A stretch of 64,000 nucleotides of DNA from Halomonas halodenitrificans DSM 735 (GTDB lineage Bacteria > Pseudomonadota > Gammaproteobacteria > Pseudomonadales > Halomonadaceae): positions 1-64,000 of the forward strand of contig NZ_JHVH01000001.1 of the NCBI RefSeq assembly GCF_000620045.1, read 5' to 3'. The translations under genes and the position numbers were made by a program. Below, piece by piece: positions 52,667 to 61,288 of the stretch (positions within the stretch are counted from its first letter, which is position 1; the number at the start of each line of letters is the position of its first letter). A model generated the notes under the pieces. That model did not search any database, was not told the origin of the DNA, and saw only the letters and a list, made by a program, of their open reading frames with translations.

Positions 52667-54007
52667 ATGCCCGTCCACGCCAAGCGCGCCGCCCTTCCCG
52701 GGGCCTCGGGCCTGCCTCGGGAACCGCTGTCCGGCGCGGGTGACCTGGTGTCGGCAAGGGAAGTGGCCTACCCCGCCCCGCATCACTACCGCGACGAGGT
52801 CGGCGGCCAGGCACTGGAATCGGCCCTTGCCACCCGCCCCACCGAGGCGCCCCTGGCGGTCAAGGTGCGCCTGCCCTTCTGCCGCCAGGCCTGTCGTTTC
52901 TGCGCCAGCCAATGCGTGCCCTCGCACAGCAGCCGCCAGGCCGAGCCCTACCTGACGCGTCTCGATCGCGAGATGGTACTGGTCCGGCGCCGGCTCCCCG
53001 GCCTGCCCCCGGTATCACGCCTGCACTGGGGCGGCGGCCCTCCGGCATTCCTCTCCCTGGAGCAGATGAGCGACCTCTTCGATCGCCTGGACGCCCGCTT
53101 CGGTCTCTCCGGCGCCCGAGAACGTGACTTCAGCATCGAGCTCGACCCCCGGGAGGCCGATATGCTGACCCTGCGCCACCTCCAGGCACTGGGCTTCAAT
53201 CGCCTGAATCTGGGGATACAGGAACTCGATACCCGCGTCCAGCAGGCTATCAACCGCATCCAGCCGCGAGCCCTGACCGAGGCCCTGGTCGATGAGGCCG
53301 GCCGCCTGGGCTTTCGGGAGCTGACGCTGTCACTGATGCTGGGCCTGCCCTTCCAGACGCCGCAAGGCCTCGGTGACACCCTCGAGCAGGTCATCGGCAT
53401 GGCCCCGGCACGCATCCGCCTCTACCGCTACCGACACCGGCCGGAGCATAACCGGGCGCAGCGCGCCATCCATCGTGACTGGCTACCCGGCGCGGCGACT
53501 CGCCGGCGGCTGCTGGCCGAGGCGCGTGGACGTCTCGACAGCGCCGGTTACGTGCATATCGGCCTGGGTCTCTACGCACACCGTAATGACCGCCTGACAC
53601 AGGCCCAGATCAACGGCACCCTGGAGCATGGTCCGCTGGGCTTTACCCAGGCACCGGCAACCGACCTCCTGGGGCTCGGCATGAGTGCCACCAGCCGCAT
53701 CGGCTCGCTCTGGGTCCGCAATGCCGACACCCTGGGAGCGTACGAGGACGCGCTGGATGCCAGCCGCCTACCCGGTACACGCGGCATCTACCTGACGGCC
53801 GACCAGCGCCGCCGTCGTGCCAAGCTCGAGTCGCTGCTCTGCGGCCGCACCATCGATCTTTCAGCCCTGCCGGCAAGCCCACGACTGGAAAGATTGAGTG
53901 CCGAAGGACTGATCGAGCTCTCCGCAGGACACATGGCACTGACCGCCGAGGGGCAGTGGCGACTCCCGCACTTACTCGAGGCGCTCGCCGGCCCGCTGGG
54001 CCTCTGA
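52667..54007 (+). CDS. Oxygen-independent coproporphyrinogen III oxidase-like radical SAM protein
   Basis: This 446-residue protein is related to HemN, which makes protoporphyrinogen without oxygen. The radical SAM cluster motif is PFCRQACRFC (CxxxCxxC), followed by LHWGGGPPAFLSLEQM and FSIELDPREADMLTLRHLQA, as in HemN. RIRLYRYRHRPEHNRAQRAI corresponds to the HemN substrate region. The fourth cysteine of the usual CxxxCxxCxC motif is replaced: the sequence continues ASQC. This could mark a divergent HemN or a related enzyme, so no symbol is given. The upstream Fnr-type promoter suits an anaerobic role, and fnr follows in the same direction. Confidence 0.8.
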   Translation: MPVHAKRAALPGASGLPREPLSGAGDLVSAREVAYPAPHHYRDEVGGQALESALATRPTEAPLAVKVRLPFCRQACRFCASQCVPSHSSRQAEPYLTRLDREMVLVRRRLPGLPPVSRLHWGGGPPAFLSLEQMSDLFDRLDARFGLSGARERDFSIELDPREADMLTLRHLQALGFNRLNLGIQELDTRVQQAINRIQPRALTEALVDEAGRLGFRELTLSLMLGLPFQTPQGLGDTLEQVIGMAPARIRLYRYRHRPEHNRAQRAIHRDWLPGAATRRRLLAEARGRLDSAGYVHIGLGLYAHRNDRLTQAQINGTLEHGPLGFTQAPATDLLGLGMSATSRIGSLWVRNADTLGAYEDALDASRLPGTRGIYLTADQRRRRAKLESLLCGRTIDLSALPASPRLERLSAEGLIELSAGHMALTAEGQWRLPHLLEALAGPLGL

Positions 54008-54098
54008 CGGCCCCGATACGGTGTCGGCGACAGGATGATAGCGAATGGCGCCGGGGGTCTGGTCGTGGAGGGAATCCCAGTCCGCTACCCAGGATGGT

Positions 54099-54126
54099 TT
54101 GCCCTGCCCGCACTTTGCTCCATAAT
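54099..54126 (+). promoter_or_regulatory. Candidate promoter of fnr
   Basis: TTGCCC (54099-54104), a 16-base spacer and CATAAT (54121-54126) lie about 34 bases before the fnr start. Confidence 0.5.
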
Positions 54127-54159
54127 GTGGCCATGACCACGATCAAGAAGGAAAGGGCA

Positions 54160-54903
54160 ATGGCGGATACCCTCACCGGCCGGCGGCGTTCCGTGCTGCA
54201 GGAGACACGCTGTCAAACCTGCAGCCTGAGCTCCCTGTGTCTGCCGCTCTCGCTCGAGGTAGAGGATATGGGCCATTTCGACGCCATTATCCGGCGCCGT
54301 GCGCCGCTCAAGAAGGGCGAGACCCTGTTCCGTCAGGACACTCCCTTTACCAGCGTCTTCGCGGTGCGTTCCGGCAGCCTCAAGCAGGTCACCACCGAAG
54401 GCAGCGGCGAGGACCAGCTGACCAACTTCTACCTGCCCAGCGAACTGGTGGGCCTCGACGGCATCGACGAACAACACTATCCGGGCTCCGTGGTGGCACT
54501 GGAAACCACCACCGTCTGCGAGATCCCCTTCGATCGACTGGACCATCTCTCGGAGTCGCTGCCGGAGCTGCGCGGTCAACTCTATCGCAGCATGAGCAAG
54601 GAGCTTCGCGAAGATCGTCGCATGATGCGACTGCTCTCCCGCAAGACCGCGGACCAACGCCTGGCGAGCTTCTTCACCAGCCTATCCGACCGTTTCCGCC
54701 GCCGCGGCTACTCCCCCTACAGCTTCCGCCTCTCCATGTCGCGAGCCGATATCGGCAACTATCTGGGCCTGGCGGTAGAAACGGTAAGCCGCATCCTGGG
54801 GCGCTTCCAGACCCAGGAACTGGTGGCCGTCTCCGGCCGCGAGGTCAATATCCTCGACCTGCCGGCGCTTACCCGCCTCGCCGAGGAAGAGGGAGCGCAC
54901 TAA
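54160..54903 (+). CDS. fnr: Oxygen-responsive transcription regulator Fnr/Anr
   Basis: This 247-residue CRP/FNR regulator binds a [4Fe-4S] cluster that is lost in oxygen. All four cluster cysteines are present: C18, C21 and C27 (TRCQTCSLSSLC) and C120 (TTTVCEIPFDRL). The C-terminal HTH reads SRADIGNYLGLAVETVSRIL, with the E-SR recognition residues for TTGAT half-sites. The ATG at 54160 follows AAGGAAAGG; an ATG at 54133 is possible. It sits next to its predicted targets, the cco genes and the hemN-like gene, and ttcA follows, an order also known near fnr in other gammaproteobacteria. Confidence 0.95.
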   Translation: MADTLTGRRRSVLQETRCQTCSLSSLCLPLSLEVEDMGHFDAIIRRRAPLKKGETLFRQDTPFTSVFAVRSGSLKQVTTEGSGEDQLTNFYLPSELVGLDGIDEQHYPGSVVALETTTVCEIPFDRLDHLSESLPELRGQLYRSMSKELREDRRMMRLLSRKTADQRLASFFTSLSDRFRRRGYSPYSFRLSMSRADIGNYLGLAVETVSRILGRFQTQELVAVSGREVNILDLPALTRLAEEEGAH

Positions 54904-54943
54904 AGCCGTGTAAGCCGTAAGCTGTACGCCACCGAGGCTCACG

Positions 54944-55020
54944 ATAGCCCCTTGGGGACAGTCCCCCGCAGAGGGAACAGGGGCGGCTTATCCGGGGACT
55001 GTCCCCTGCAGGCCAAGCCG
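54944..55020. repeat. REP-like inverted repeat built from GGGGACAGTCCCC palindromes
   Basis: GGGGAC-A-GTCCCC (54954-54966) and its reverse complement GGGGAC-T-GTCCCC (54994-55006) sit 27 bases apart, with similar flanks. Each is itself a hairpin, and together they form a longer one. Palindromes of this kind occur as dispersed intergenic (REP/BIME-like) elements; copy number elsewhere cannot be seen. It may also end transcription from both fnr and ttcA. Confidence 0.65.
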
Positions 55021-55064
55021 GGGTGGGTTGTCGTAAAGCGCCCCGTTCCCGGCAGGGTCGAGTG

Positions 55065-55976
55065 TTATTCGTTGAGGATATCGATCCGGCTGGCCTGCAT
55101 CCTGGCCTGCTTCTCTTCCAGGCCGGCGAAGTCGAACAGCTCACGGTCGGCCAGCTGCGAGGGGGCCACGTTGGTCACGGCCTTGAACATGCTCTCCAGA
55201 CGGCCGGGGTGCTTCGCCTCCCACTCCGCCAGCATCTCCTTGACCACCTGGCGCTGGAGGTTGGGCTGGGAGCCGCACAGGTTGCAGGGGATGATCGGAA
55301 ACTGCATCTGCCGGGCAAACTCGGCAATATCCGCCTCGCGGCAGTAGGCCAGCGGCCGAATCACCATGTTCCGGCCATCGTCCGAGAGCAGCTTGGGCGG
55401 CATCGACTTGAGGCTGCCGCCATAGAACATGTTGAGGAACAGCGTCTCGAGGATATCCTCGCGATGGTGGCCCAGGGCAATCTTGTTGGCACCGATCTGC
55501 TCGGCGAAGCCGTAGAGGGAGCCCCGGCGTAACCGCGAGCAGAGTGCACAGGTGGTCTTGCCTTCCGGGGTCTTCTCCTTGACCACCGAGTAGGTGTCAC
55601 GCTCGAGGATATGATACTCGACGCCGGTGCCCTCCAGGTACTCGGGCAGAACATGCTCGGGAAAACCGGGCTGCTTCTGGTCGAGGTTCACCGCCACCAG
55701 CGAGAAATCGACCGGTGCATTGCGCTGCAGGTTGCGCAGGATCTCGAGCAGAGTATAGCTGTCCTTGCCGCCGGAGAGGCACACCATCACCCGGTCACCT
55801 TCGTGAATCATGCCATAGTCGATGATGGCATTGCCTGTCTGGCGTCGCAGCCGTTTCTGCAACTTGTTGAATTCACGTTTTTCCTTGGTGCCCGACGGCT
55901 GGCTCGGAGCCGGCCGGGAAGGAGTGGAGGACGCGCTATCGCGCTGATGGGGATCGAAGATCACGGCGTCTTGCAT
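55065..55976 (-). CDS. ttcA: tRNA 2-thiocytidine biosynthesis protein TtcA
   Basis: This 303-residue enzyme puts sulfur on C32 of certain tRNAs, using ATP and an Fe-S cluster. The PP-loop is SGGKDS (68-73) in [19 protein letters not shown]. The first CxxC is in [19 protein letters not shown] and the second in [17 protein letters not shown] Ser/Pro-rich extension of about 30 residues precedes the core, so the start at 55976 could be slightly upstream of the true one. It is convergent with fnr. Confidence 0.95.
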   Translation of the reverse strand: MQDAVIFDPHQRDSASSTPSRPAPSQPSGTKEKREFNKLQKRLRRQTGNAIIDYGMIHEGDRVMVCLSGGKDSYTLLEILRNLQRNAPVDFSLVAVNLDQKQPGFPEHVLPEYLEGTGVEYHILERDTYSVVKEKTPEGKTTCALCSRLRRGSLYGFAEQIGANKIALGHHREDILETLFLNMFYGGSLKSMPPKLLSDDGRNMVIRPLAYCREADIAEFARQMQFPIIPCNLCGSQPNLQRQVVKEMLAEWEAKHPGRLESMFKAVTNVAPSQLADRELFDFAGLEEKQARMQASRIDILNE

Positions 55977-56059
55977 GGGTCTTGGCGCTGCCAGTGCGGG
56001 CGGAAATGTAAGGCGCCCATCCTACCACCGGCGTCGAAACCAGGCGACGCCCACGCCGA

Positions 56060-56680
56060 TCAGACCGGCTGCTTGCCGGCACTCCGCTCGAGACGCAGAA
56101 ACATCAGTGCGGTGGTGACCGCATCCCCCAGGGCGGTGTGGCGGCCCATGACCGGCACGTCCAGGCGCTCGGCCGCACTCTCGAAGCGTGGCAGGCTATC
56201 GATTTCCGGGTGCTGACGCCGCAGCCGGCGCCGCCAGAGCTGGGCCACATCCACGGTGGCGTTGGGCAACTCGAAGCCGAAGCGCGGGCGCAGTTCACGA
56301 TTGAGGATGGCCAGGTCAAAGCCCAGGTGCCATCCCACCAGCGGACGATTGCCAACGAAATCGAGCAGCCGCGCCAGGGCCGCATCGATGTTCTCTCCAC
56401 TATCGAGGTCCACGCCGCGCAGGCCATGGATGCGAATGGAGTCACCGGTCAGCGAATCGGGCCTGCGCAGGCGCATATCCAGGGAGTCACTGGTCTGGAT
56501 ATGATCACCCCGCACGCGGACCGCGGCGATCGATACCAGTTCGGCACGGCGCGTATCCGGACCGGTCGTCTCGGTATCGATCACCACCATCTCGTCGCCG
56601 GTATAGGGGTGAAACAGCCAGGCGTATTCGCCGTTGGCATGGCGTCGTCGATCCGCGACGCGCCTCAGGGCCTTGAGCAT
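56060..56680 (-). CDS. 3'-5' exonuclease, DEDDh (DnaQ/epsilon-like)
   Basis: This 206-residue protein has MVVIDTETTGPDTRRAELVS, in which Asp35 and Glu37 bind metal, then VGWHLGFDLAILNRELRPRF and GRHTALGDAVTTALMFLRL, which complete the DEDDh set. It lacks the parts for polymerase binding and is shorter than DNA polymerase III epsilon. The start at 56680 has AAGGAG seven bases before it. It lies 34 bases after the DUF294 gene, and this pair is often linked to acetate-transport genes. The substrate is unknown. Confidence 0.87.
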   Translation of the reverse strand: MLKALRRVADRRRHANGEYAWLFHPYTGDEMVVIDTETTGPDTRRAELVSIAAVRVRGDHIQTSDSLDMRLRRPDSLTGDSIRIHGLRGVDLDSGENIDAALARLLDFVGNRPLVGWHLGFDLAILNRELRPRFGFELPNATVDVAQLWRRRLRRQHPEIDSLPRFESAAERLDVPVMGRHTALGDAVTTALMFLRLERSAGKQPV

Positions 56681-56714
56681 GACGGTCTCCTTGTGTCGTT
56701 GTCGTTCCGTCTCT

Positions 56715-58535
56715 TCATGAGTATTCCAGGTGAAAACGATGCGAGAGGCGCTGCTTGAAATCCTTGACGATATGCAGGGCCTCTCGCAGCAGGTCGCGCT
56801 CAAGCGACGAGAGCTCCTGAACCACGACCCGGTCGGGACTGGAGGTCTCGTTTTCTGCCTCGTGGCGCGCCAGCTGCTGCTTGAGGCGCAGCTCTGTGAA
56901 CAGTGACAGTGCCTCGGCCAGATCCTCGGCGAAGCGTGGCTCCAGGCGTCCATCCTCGGCCAGGGCTTCCAGGCGCTCCAGTGTCGAGGTAGGTTGAATA
57001 CCGCGCTCAAGGGCCATCACTCGCACGCCATGCACGATGGGAAAGATGCCCCCCTTCTTGATATCGATCCCGTGCTGGGGTCGCTTGAGTGACCCGAACA
57101 GGGTCAGTGGCATGGAGAAACGCAGGATGGCGCGAGCGAAGTAGGAGAGCAGCAGCTCGTTGCCGGCACACTGGGCGAAGAGGTCGGCGCGCACCTCATC
57201 AAGCAGTGCCGGGTTGCCCGCCACGGCATGAGAGTCGAGCATGATGGCCAGCTTCATGAGGGTGTCACCGTCCCTGGCCTCGACCCAGCGTGAGATGCGG
57301 CGCTTCCACTGGCTGACTGTTCCCACCCACTCCGGATTGGAGACCATGATATTGCCGGGACAAGGGGGGTAGCCGAGCTCGATCAGGGTCTCCGTCAGAT
57401 GCTGCATCCGGTCGGCACAGTCGGGCCATTCAAGCCTGTCGTCAAGGATCAGGCCGTTGTCCTGGTCGGTCTTGAGAATCTGCTCACCTCGCCCCTCGCT
57501 GCCCATTACCATCAGGCAGCTATCGGCGTGATAGCGTTCGTCGACCAGAAACCCCCAGGCCTTGTTGATGATGCGGCCATTGAGGGCCGCCAGCAGCCCC
57601 ATGGCGAAGCGCAGCTTGACTCCCTGTGCCATCAGCGCACTGACCAGCTCGGGCGTACGCTGGCTGGCCGCGGCCAAGGCCTCGAGGCTATCCGCCTGCT
57701 CGACCTGCAGGCTGACGACGTAACTACGGCTGGAGAAATAGCTGAGCACATCGGTCAGCTCCACGACGCCCACCGGCCGCCGCTCTTCCTCCACCACGAC
57801 ACGCTCTATCTTGTGCCGGGTCATGATGACCAACGCCTCGAAGAGGTACTTTTCCGGCGTCACTGTGATCAGCTCGGCATGTCCCAGCTCTTTCAGCGGG
57901 GTGTCACGGCCGCGCTCGTCCACTACCAGGGCATTGAGCAGGTCGGTCTTGGTGATCATGCCGTGGCTCTGGCCACGCCCGACAAGCAGCGAATCGGCAT
58001 GTTGTTCATTGATGGCGGCGACCGCCTCGGCGATGCTGGTATCGGCGGATACGATCAGAGGCTCGCGCATGCACTCGTTGACCGAGGCCAGCATGAAGCC
58101 GGCCATGGTCACTCCACCTTCCGCGCGCTGCTCGGTCAACAACCGTGCCTTGTGAGCCAGGGTCTGACGGAAGAATTCGGCGAAGGGGGTGTAGGCATCG
58201 CATAGCTCGAGAAACAGCGCCCTGGGCAACAGATAGCAGAGGCTCTCCTGCTCCGCACGAAAGCGATAGCGGCTCTTGCCGTTGAGAATGCTGATCGCCC
58301 CGAAGAGGTCTCCCTGGGTGTAATGACCGATGCGCTCTCTGGCCGCGGGCTGGGTGGCGTCGATCTCCGCCACTTCCCCCTTGTGGATCAGGAAGACATA
58401 CTCACCGGGCTGGCCTGCCTCGAGGATGATCTCGTCGCCGTCGAAGTAGGCCAGGTCGACGCCCTGTCTCACACGCTCGCGACCCATGTCGTCGAGCAGC
58501 GTGAACGGTGGCTGGGAAAGATCGATATCGATCAT
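56715..58535 (-). CDS. cNMP-binding / CBS / DUF294 nucleotidyltransferase-like signalling protein
   Basis: This 606-residue cytosolic protein has three parts. Residues about 15-130 form a cyclic-nucleotide-binding fold (YFDGDEIILEAGQPGEYVFL, GDLFGAISILNGKSRYRF). Residues about 155-275 carry two CBS motifs (ADTSIAEAVAAINEQHADSL). From about 300 lies DUF294 with the nucleotidyltransferase signature GSEGRGEQILKTDQDNGLIL, in which the acidic pair could bind metal, then DUF294_C. Homologues accompany acetate permease and CrbSR-type genes; the target of any nucleotide transfer is unknown. It is divergent from the DUF4212-symporter operon. Confidence 0.88.
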   Translation of the reverse strand: MIDIDLSQPPFTLLDDMGRERVRQGVDLAYFDGDEIILEAGQPGEYVFLIHKGEVAEIDATQPAARERIGHYTQGDLFGAISILNGKSRYRFRAEQESLCYLLPRALFLELCDAYTPFAEFFRQTLAHKARLLTEQRAEGGVTMAGFMLASVNECMREPLIVSADTSIAEAVAAINEQHADSLLVGRGQSHGMITKTDLLNALVVDERGRDTPLKELGHAELITVTPEKYLFEALVIMTRHKIERVVVEEERRPVGVVELTDVLSYFSSRSYVVSLQVEQADSLEALAAASQRTPELVSALMAQGVKLRFAMGLLAALNGRIINKAWGFLVDERYHADSCLMVMGSEGRGEQILKTDQDNGLILDDRLEWPDCADRMQHLTETLIELGYPPCPGNIMVSNPEWVGTVSQWKRRISRWVEARDGDTLMKLAIMLDSHAVAGNPALLDEVRADLFAQCAGNELLLSYFARAILRFSMPLTLFGSLKRPQHGIDIKKGGIFPIVHGVRVMALERGIQPTSTLERLEALAEDGRLEPRFAEDLAEALSLFTELRLKQQLARHEAENETSSPDRVVVQELSSLERDLLREALHIVKDFKQRLSHRFHLEYS

Positions 58536-59099
58536 GGCTGAACCTCACGGATCACCCCCACTTGAATGAGAGCCCGGCATCGACCCCAATGACTGCCGGT
58601 ACAGGCCCTCCTTCGATGGAAGCATTGTTATTGGTGTCGGCAAGCGTGATAAGTAGTCAGCGAAGCCGATAACACATCGGTATTTAAAGAGAGCATAACA
58701 ACGACAACGCCTCGCCGATAAGCTAGACCAACGTATCGTCCCACCATCGCTTAGACCATGGTCTTATCCAGAACCCTGCTACTAGACAAAGGTCCAACCC
58801 GGGCTAGATATACCATGGTGTTATTCCATCATCTTGGCACTTGCCATTTCACGGAACCATAAAACACAAATCATTGATATTGCTATATTTTAAACAAAAG
58901 CGTTGAATCACTTTATTCTCATGATACGAAAGTCTGGGATTCATTTCCTTCACTCATTGACCACTATCCACCTGCATCATGCAGGACAATCGCACGACAC
59001 CAACATGTCTCTCGGGCTGGAGGCGTACGATTGTCCTGGTGATGCTTCAATCAACGACTGCACAAGTTCCCTAGTTCAACAACAAGTGGAGAACACGAC
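58536..59099. other. Long AT-rich intergenic region between the DUF294 and DUF4212 genes
   Basis: These 564 bases are clearly less GC-rich than the flanking genes and separate divergent operons, so both promoters must lie here. A 23/22-base inverted repeat is at 58974-59045. TATATT at 58884-58889 is a candidate -10 without a good -35. No sigma-54 site was found at 58830-58860. The 83-codon frame at 58903-59154 is not believed to be a gene. Confidence 0.6.
58974..59045 (+). promoter_or_regulatory. Long inverted repeat (hairpin) upstream of the DUF4212-symporter operon
   Basis: The left arm (58974-58996) and right arm (59024-59045) share a perfect 11-mer, CAGGACAATCG with its complement, extended by GCATCA and ACG pairs across small bulges. 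The loop is 27 bases. It ends 54 bases before the DUF4212 start, so it may fold in the mRNA leader or be an operator pair. Confidence 0.6.
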
Positions 59100-59360
59100 A
59101 TGGCAGAAGAGAAAGTCGATTCAACCGGGTACTGGAAGGCCAACGTACGCCTGATAGTTGGCTGCCTGGCCGTCTGGGCCTTCGTCTCCTACGGCTGCGC
59201 CATCCTGTTCCGGCCGCTTCTCGCCGGCATCCCGGTAGGCGGAACTGACCTGAGTTTCTGGTTCGCCCAGCAGGGTTCGATCCTGACCTTCATTTGCCTG
59301 ATCTTCTTTTACGCCTGGCGAATGAACCAACTCGACAAGAAATTCGGACTCGGGGAGTAA
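59100..59360 (+). CDS. DUF4212 protein, small subunit of a sodium:solute symporter
   Basis: This 86-residue protein has two helices (about 15-37 and 50-70). YWKANVRLIVGCLAVWAFVS and FWFAQQGSILTFICLIFFYA are typical of DUF4212, which always precedes VC_2705-type symporters. It is six bases upstream of that gene, so the two proteins probably form one transporter. The ATG at 59100 begins the family N-terminus. Confidence 0.93.
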   Translation: MAEEKVDSTGYWKANVRLIVGCLAVWAFVSYGCAILFRPLLAGIPVGGTDLSFWFAQQGSILTFICLIFFYAWRMNQLDKKFGLGE

Positions 59361-59366
59361 GACAGA

Positions 59367-61163
59367 ATGAGCCAATTTGCCATCAACCTGCTGTTCGTAG
59401 GGGCATCCTTTGCCCTCTACATCGGCATTGCGATCTGGGCCCGAGCGGGCTCGACGAAGGACTTCTATGTCGCGGGCGGCGGTGTTCATCCGGTCACCAA
59501 CGGCATGGCCACCGCCGCCGACTGGATGTCTGCCGCCTCATTCATCTCCATGGCCGGCCTGCTGGCGTCCGGCGGTTATGCCAACTCCACCTTCCTGATG
59601 GGCTGGACCGGTGGCTACGTCATCCTGGCCATGCTGCTGGCCCCCTATCTACGCAAGTTCGGCAAGTTCACGGTGCCCGACTTTATCGGTGACCGCTTCT
59701 ACAGCAACACCGCTCGCCTGGTAGCCGTGGTCTGTCTGATCGTCGCCTCGGTCACCTACGTCATCGGCCAGATGACCGGTGCCGGCGTGGCCTTCTCGCG
59801 CTTCCTCGAGGTCTCCAACACCTGGGGCATCTGGATTGCCGCCTTTATCGTGTTCCTGTATGCGGTCTTCGGCGGCATGAAGGGCATTACCTATACCCAG
59901 GTGGCCCAGTACGTCGTGCTGATCGTCGCCTACACCATCCCGGCCGTGTTCATCGCCCTGCATCTGACCGGCAACCCGGTTCCCATGTTCGGCATGTTCA
60001 GCACCCACACCGAATCCGGCGTGCCGCTGCTGGCCAAGCTGGATAGCGTGGTCAATGCCCTGGGCTTCCGCGACTACACCGCCGACGTGGACAACAAGCT
60101 CAACATGGTGCTGTTCACCCTGTCGCTGATGGTGGGTACCGCCGGCCTGCCCCACGTCATCATCCGCTTCTTCACCGTACCCAAGGTGGCCGATGCCCGC
60201 TGGTCTGCCGGCTGGGCCCTGGTCTTCATCGCCCTGCTCTACCTCACGGCCCCGGCCGTCGGCTCCATGGCACGGCTTAATCTGATGACCACCGTCTACC
60301 CCGAGATGGCCGGCGAGGTGGAAGACTACAGCGATGAGCTGAACAACCCCATCCTCTATTCAGAGCGCCCCGGCTGGATTCGCACCTGGGAAGAGACCGG
60401 CCTGATCACCTTCGAGGACAAGAACGACGACGGTCGCATCCAGCTCTACAACGATGACAATCCCGAGTTCACCGAGACCGCCGAAGAACACGGCTGGAAA
60501 GGCAGCGAACTTAGCGTCAACAACGATATCCTGGTACTCGCCAACCCCGAAATCGCCAACCTGCCCCCCTGGGTGATCGGCCTGATCGCGGCCGGCGGTA
60601 TCGCCGCGGCACTCTCCACCGCCGCCGGCCTGCTGCTGGCCATCTCCTCGGCGATCAGCCATGACCTGATCAAGACCATGATCAACCCCAAGATCACCGA
60701 GAAGGGCGAGATGCTGGCTGCGCGGATCTCCATGGCCGGCGCCATCCTGCTGGCGACCTACCTGGGCCTCAACCCGCCGGGCTTTGCGGCTCAGACGGTG
60801 GCCCTGGCCTTCGGTATCGCCGGCGCGTCGCTGTTCCCGGTGCTGATGATGGGGATCTTCTCCAAGCGGGTGAACAACAGGGGCGCCGTGGCCGGCATGC
60901 TGACCGGTCTGATCGCGACCCTGCTGTATATCTTTACCTACCTGGGCTGGTTCTTCATTCCCGGCACCAACATGCTGGCCAACACCCCGGAGAACTGGGT
61001 CCTGGGCATCTCGCCGCTCTCCTTCGGCGCGGTGGGTGCGATCTGCAACTTCACGGTGGCTTACCTGGTGTCCAAGGCCACCGAGGAGCCCCCGCAGGAA
61101 ATTCAGGACCTGGTGGAAAGCGTTCGCTATCCCAAGGGTGCTGGTGTCGCTACCGACCACTGA
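59367..61163 (+). CDS. Sodium:solute symporter, VC_2705 subfamily (acetate permease-like)
   Basis: This 598-residue symporter is related to ActP and should bring in acetate or a similar carboxylate with Na+. It has the LeuT-type helices with GVHPVTNGMATAADWMSAAS and AGLPHVIIRFFTVPKVADAR (SSS family signature). A hydrophilic insert of about 90 residues (roughly 310-400, DYSDELNNPILYSERPGW onward, with an EF-like DKNDDGRIQL) is a hallmark of this subfamily. Substrate is inferred from the neighbours. Two hairpins follow. Confidence 0.92.
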   Translation: MSQFAINLLFVGASFALYIGIAIWARAGSTKDFYVAGGGVHPVTNGMATAADWMSAASFISMAGLLASGGYANSTFLMGWTGGYVILAMLLAPYLRKFGKFTVPDFIGDRFYSNTARLVAVVCLIVASVTYVIGQMTGAGVAFSRFLEVSNTWGIWIAAFIVFLYAVFGGMKGITYTQVAQYVVLIVAYTIPAVFIALHLTGNPVPMFGMFSTHTESGVPLLAKLDSVVNALGFRDYTADVDNKLNMVLFTLSLMVGTAGLPHVIIRFFTVPKVADARWSAGWALVFIALLYLTAPAVGSMARLNLMTTVYPEMAGEVEDYSDELNNPILYSERPGWIRTWEETGLITFEDKNDDGRIQLYNDDNPEFTETAEEHGWKGSELSVNNDILVLANPEIANLPPWVIGLIAAGGIAAALSTAAGLLLAISSAISHDLIKTMINPKITEKGEMLAARISMAGAILLATYLGLNPPGFAAQTVALAFGIAGASLFPVLMMGIFSKRVNNRGAVAGMLTGLIATLLYIFTYLGWFFIPGTNMLANTPENWVLGISPLSFGAVGAICNFTVAYLVSKATEEPPQEIQDLVESVRYPKGAGVATDH

Positions 61164-61190
61164 TCTCCCGGCCATTCTGGGCCATAATGA

Positions 61191-61215
61191 CCGACCGGCT
61201 CGCCGAGCCGGTCGG
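61191..61215 (+). terminator. First hairpin after the symporter gene
   Basis: CCGACCGGCTC and GAGCCGGTCGG form an 11-bp stem with a GCC loop, followed by CTCCTT. Confidence 0.7.
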
Positions 61216-61224
61216 CTCCTTACC

Positions 61225-61257
61225 GATCGGGCTTCCTCAGGGAAGCCCGATCTCTTT
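61225..61257 (+). terminator. Second hairpin after the symporter gene
   Basis: GATCGGGCTTCC and GGAAGCCCGATC form a 12-bp stem with a four-base loop, followed by TCTTT. Together with the first hairpin it should give efficient termination. Confidence 0.75.
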
Positions 61258-61288
61258 GAACACCGATTTCCTTACACAGGGGTGAACC

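Noticed and set aside
58903-59154. An 83-codon frame upstream of and overlapping the DUF4212 gene
   Set aside because: It spans the inverted repeat and the start of the DUF4212 gene in another frame, has no ribosome-binding site, and its peptide is unlike any known family.
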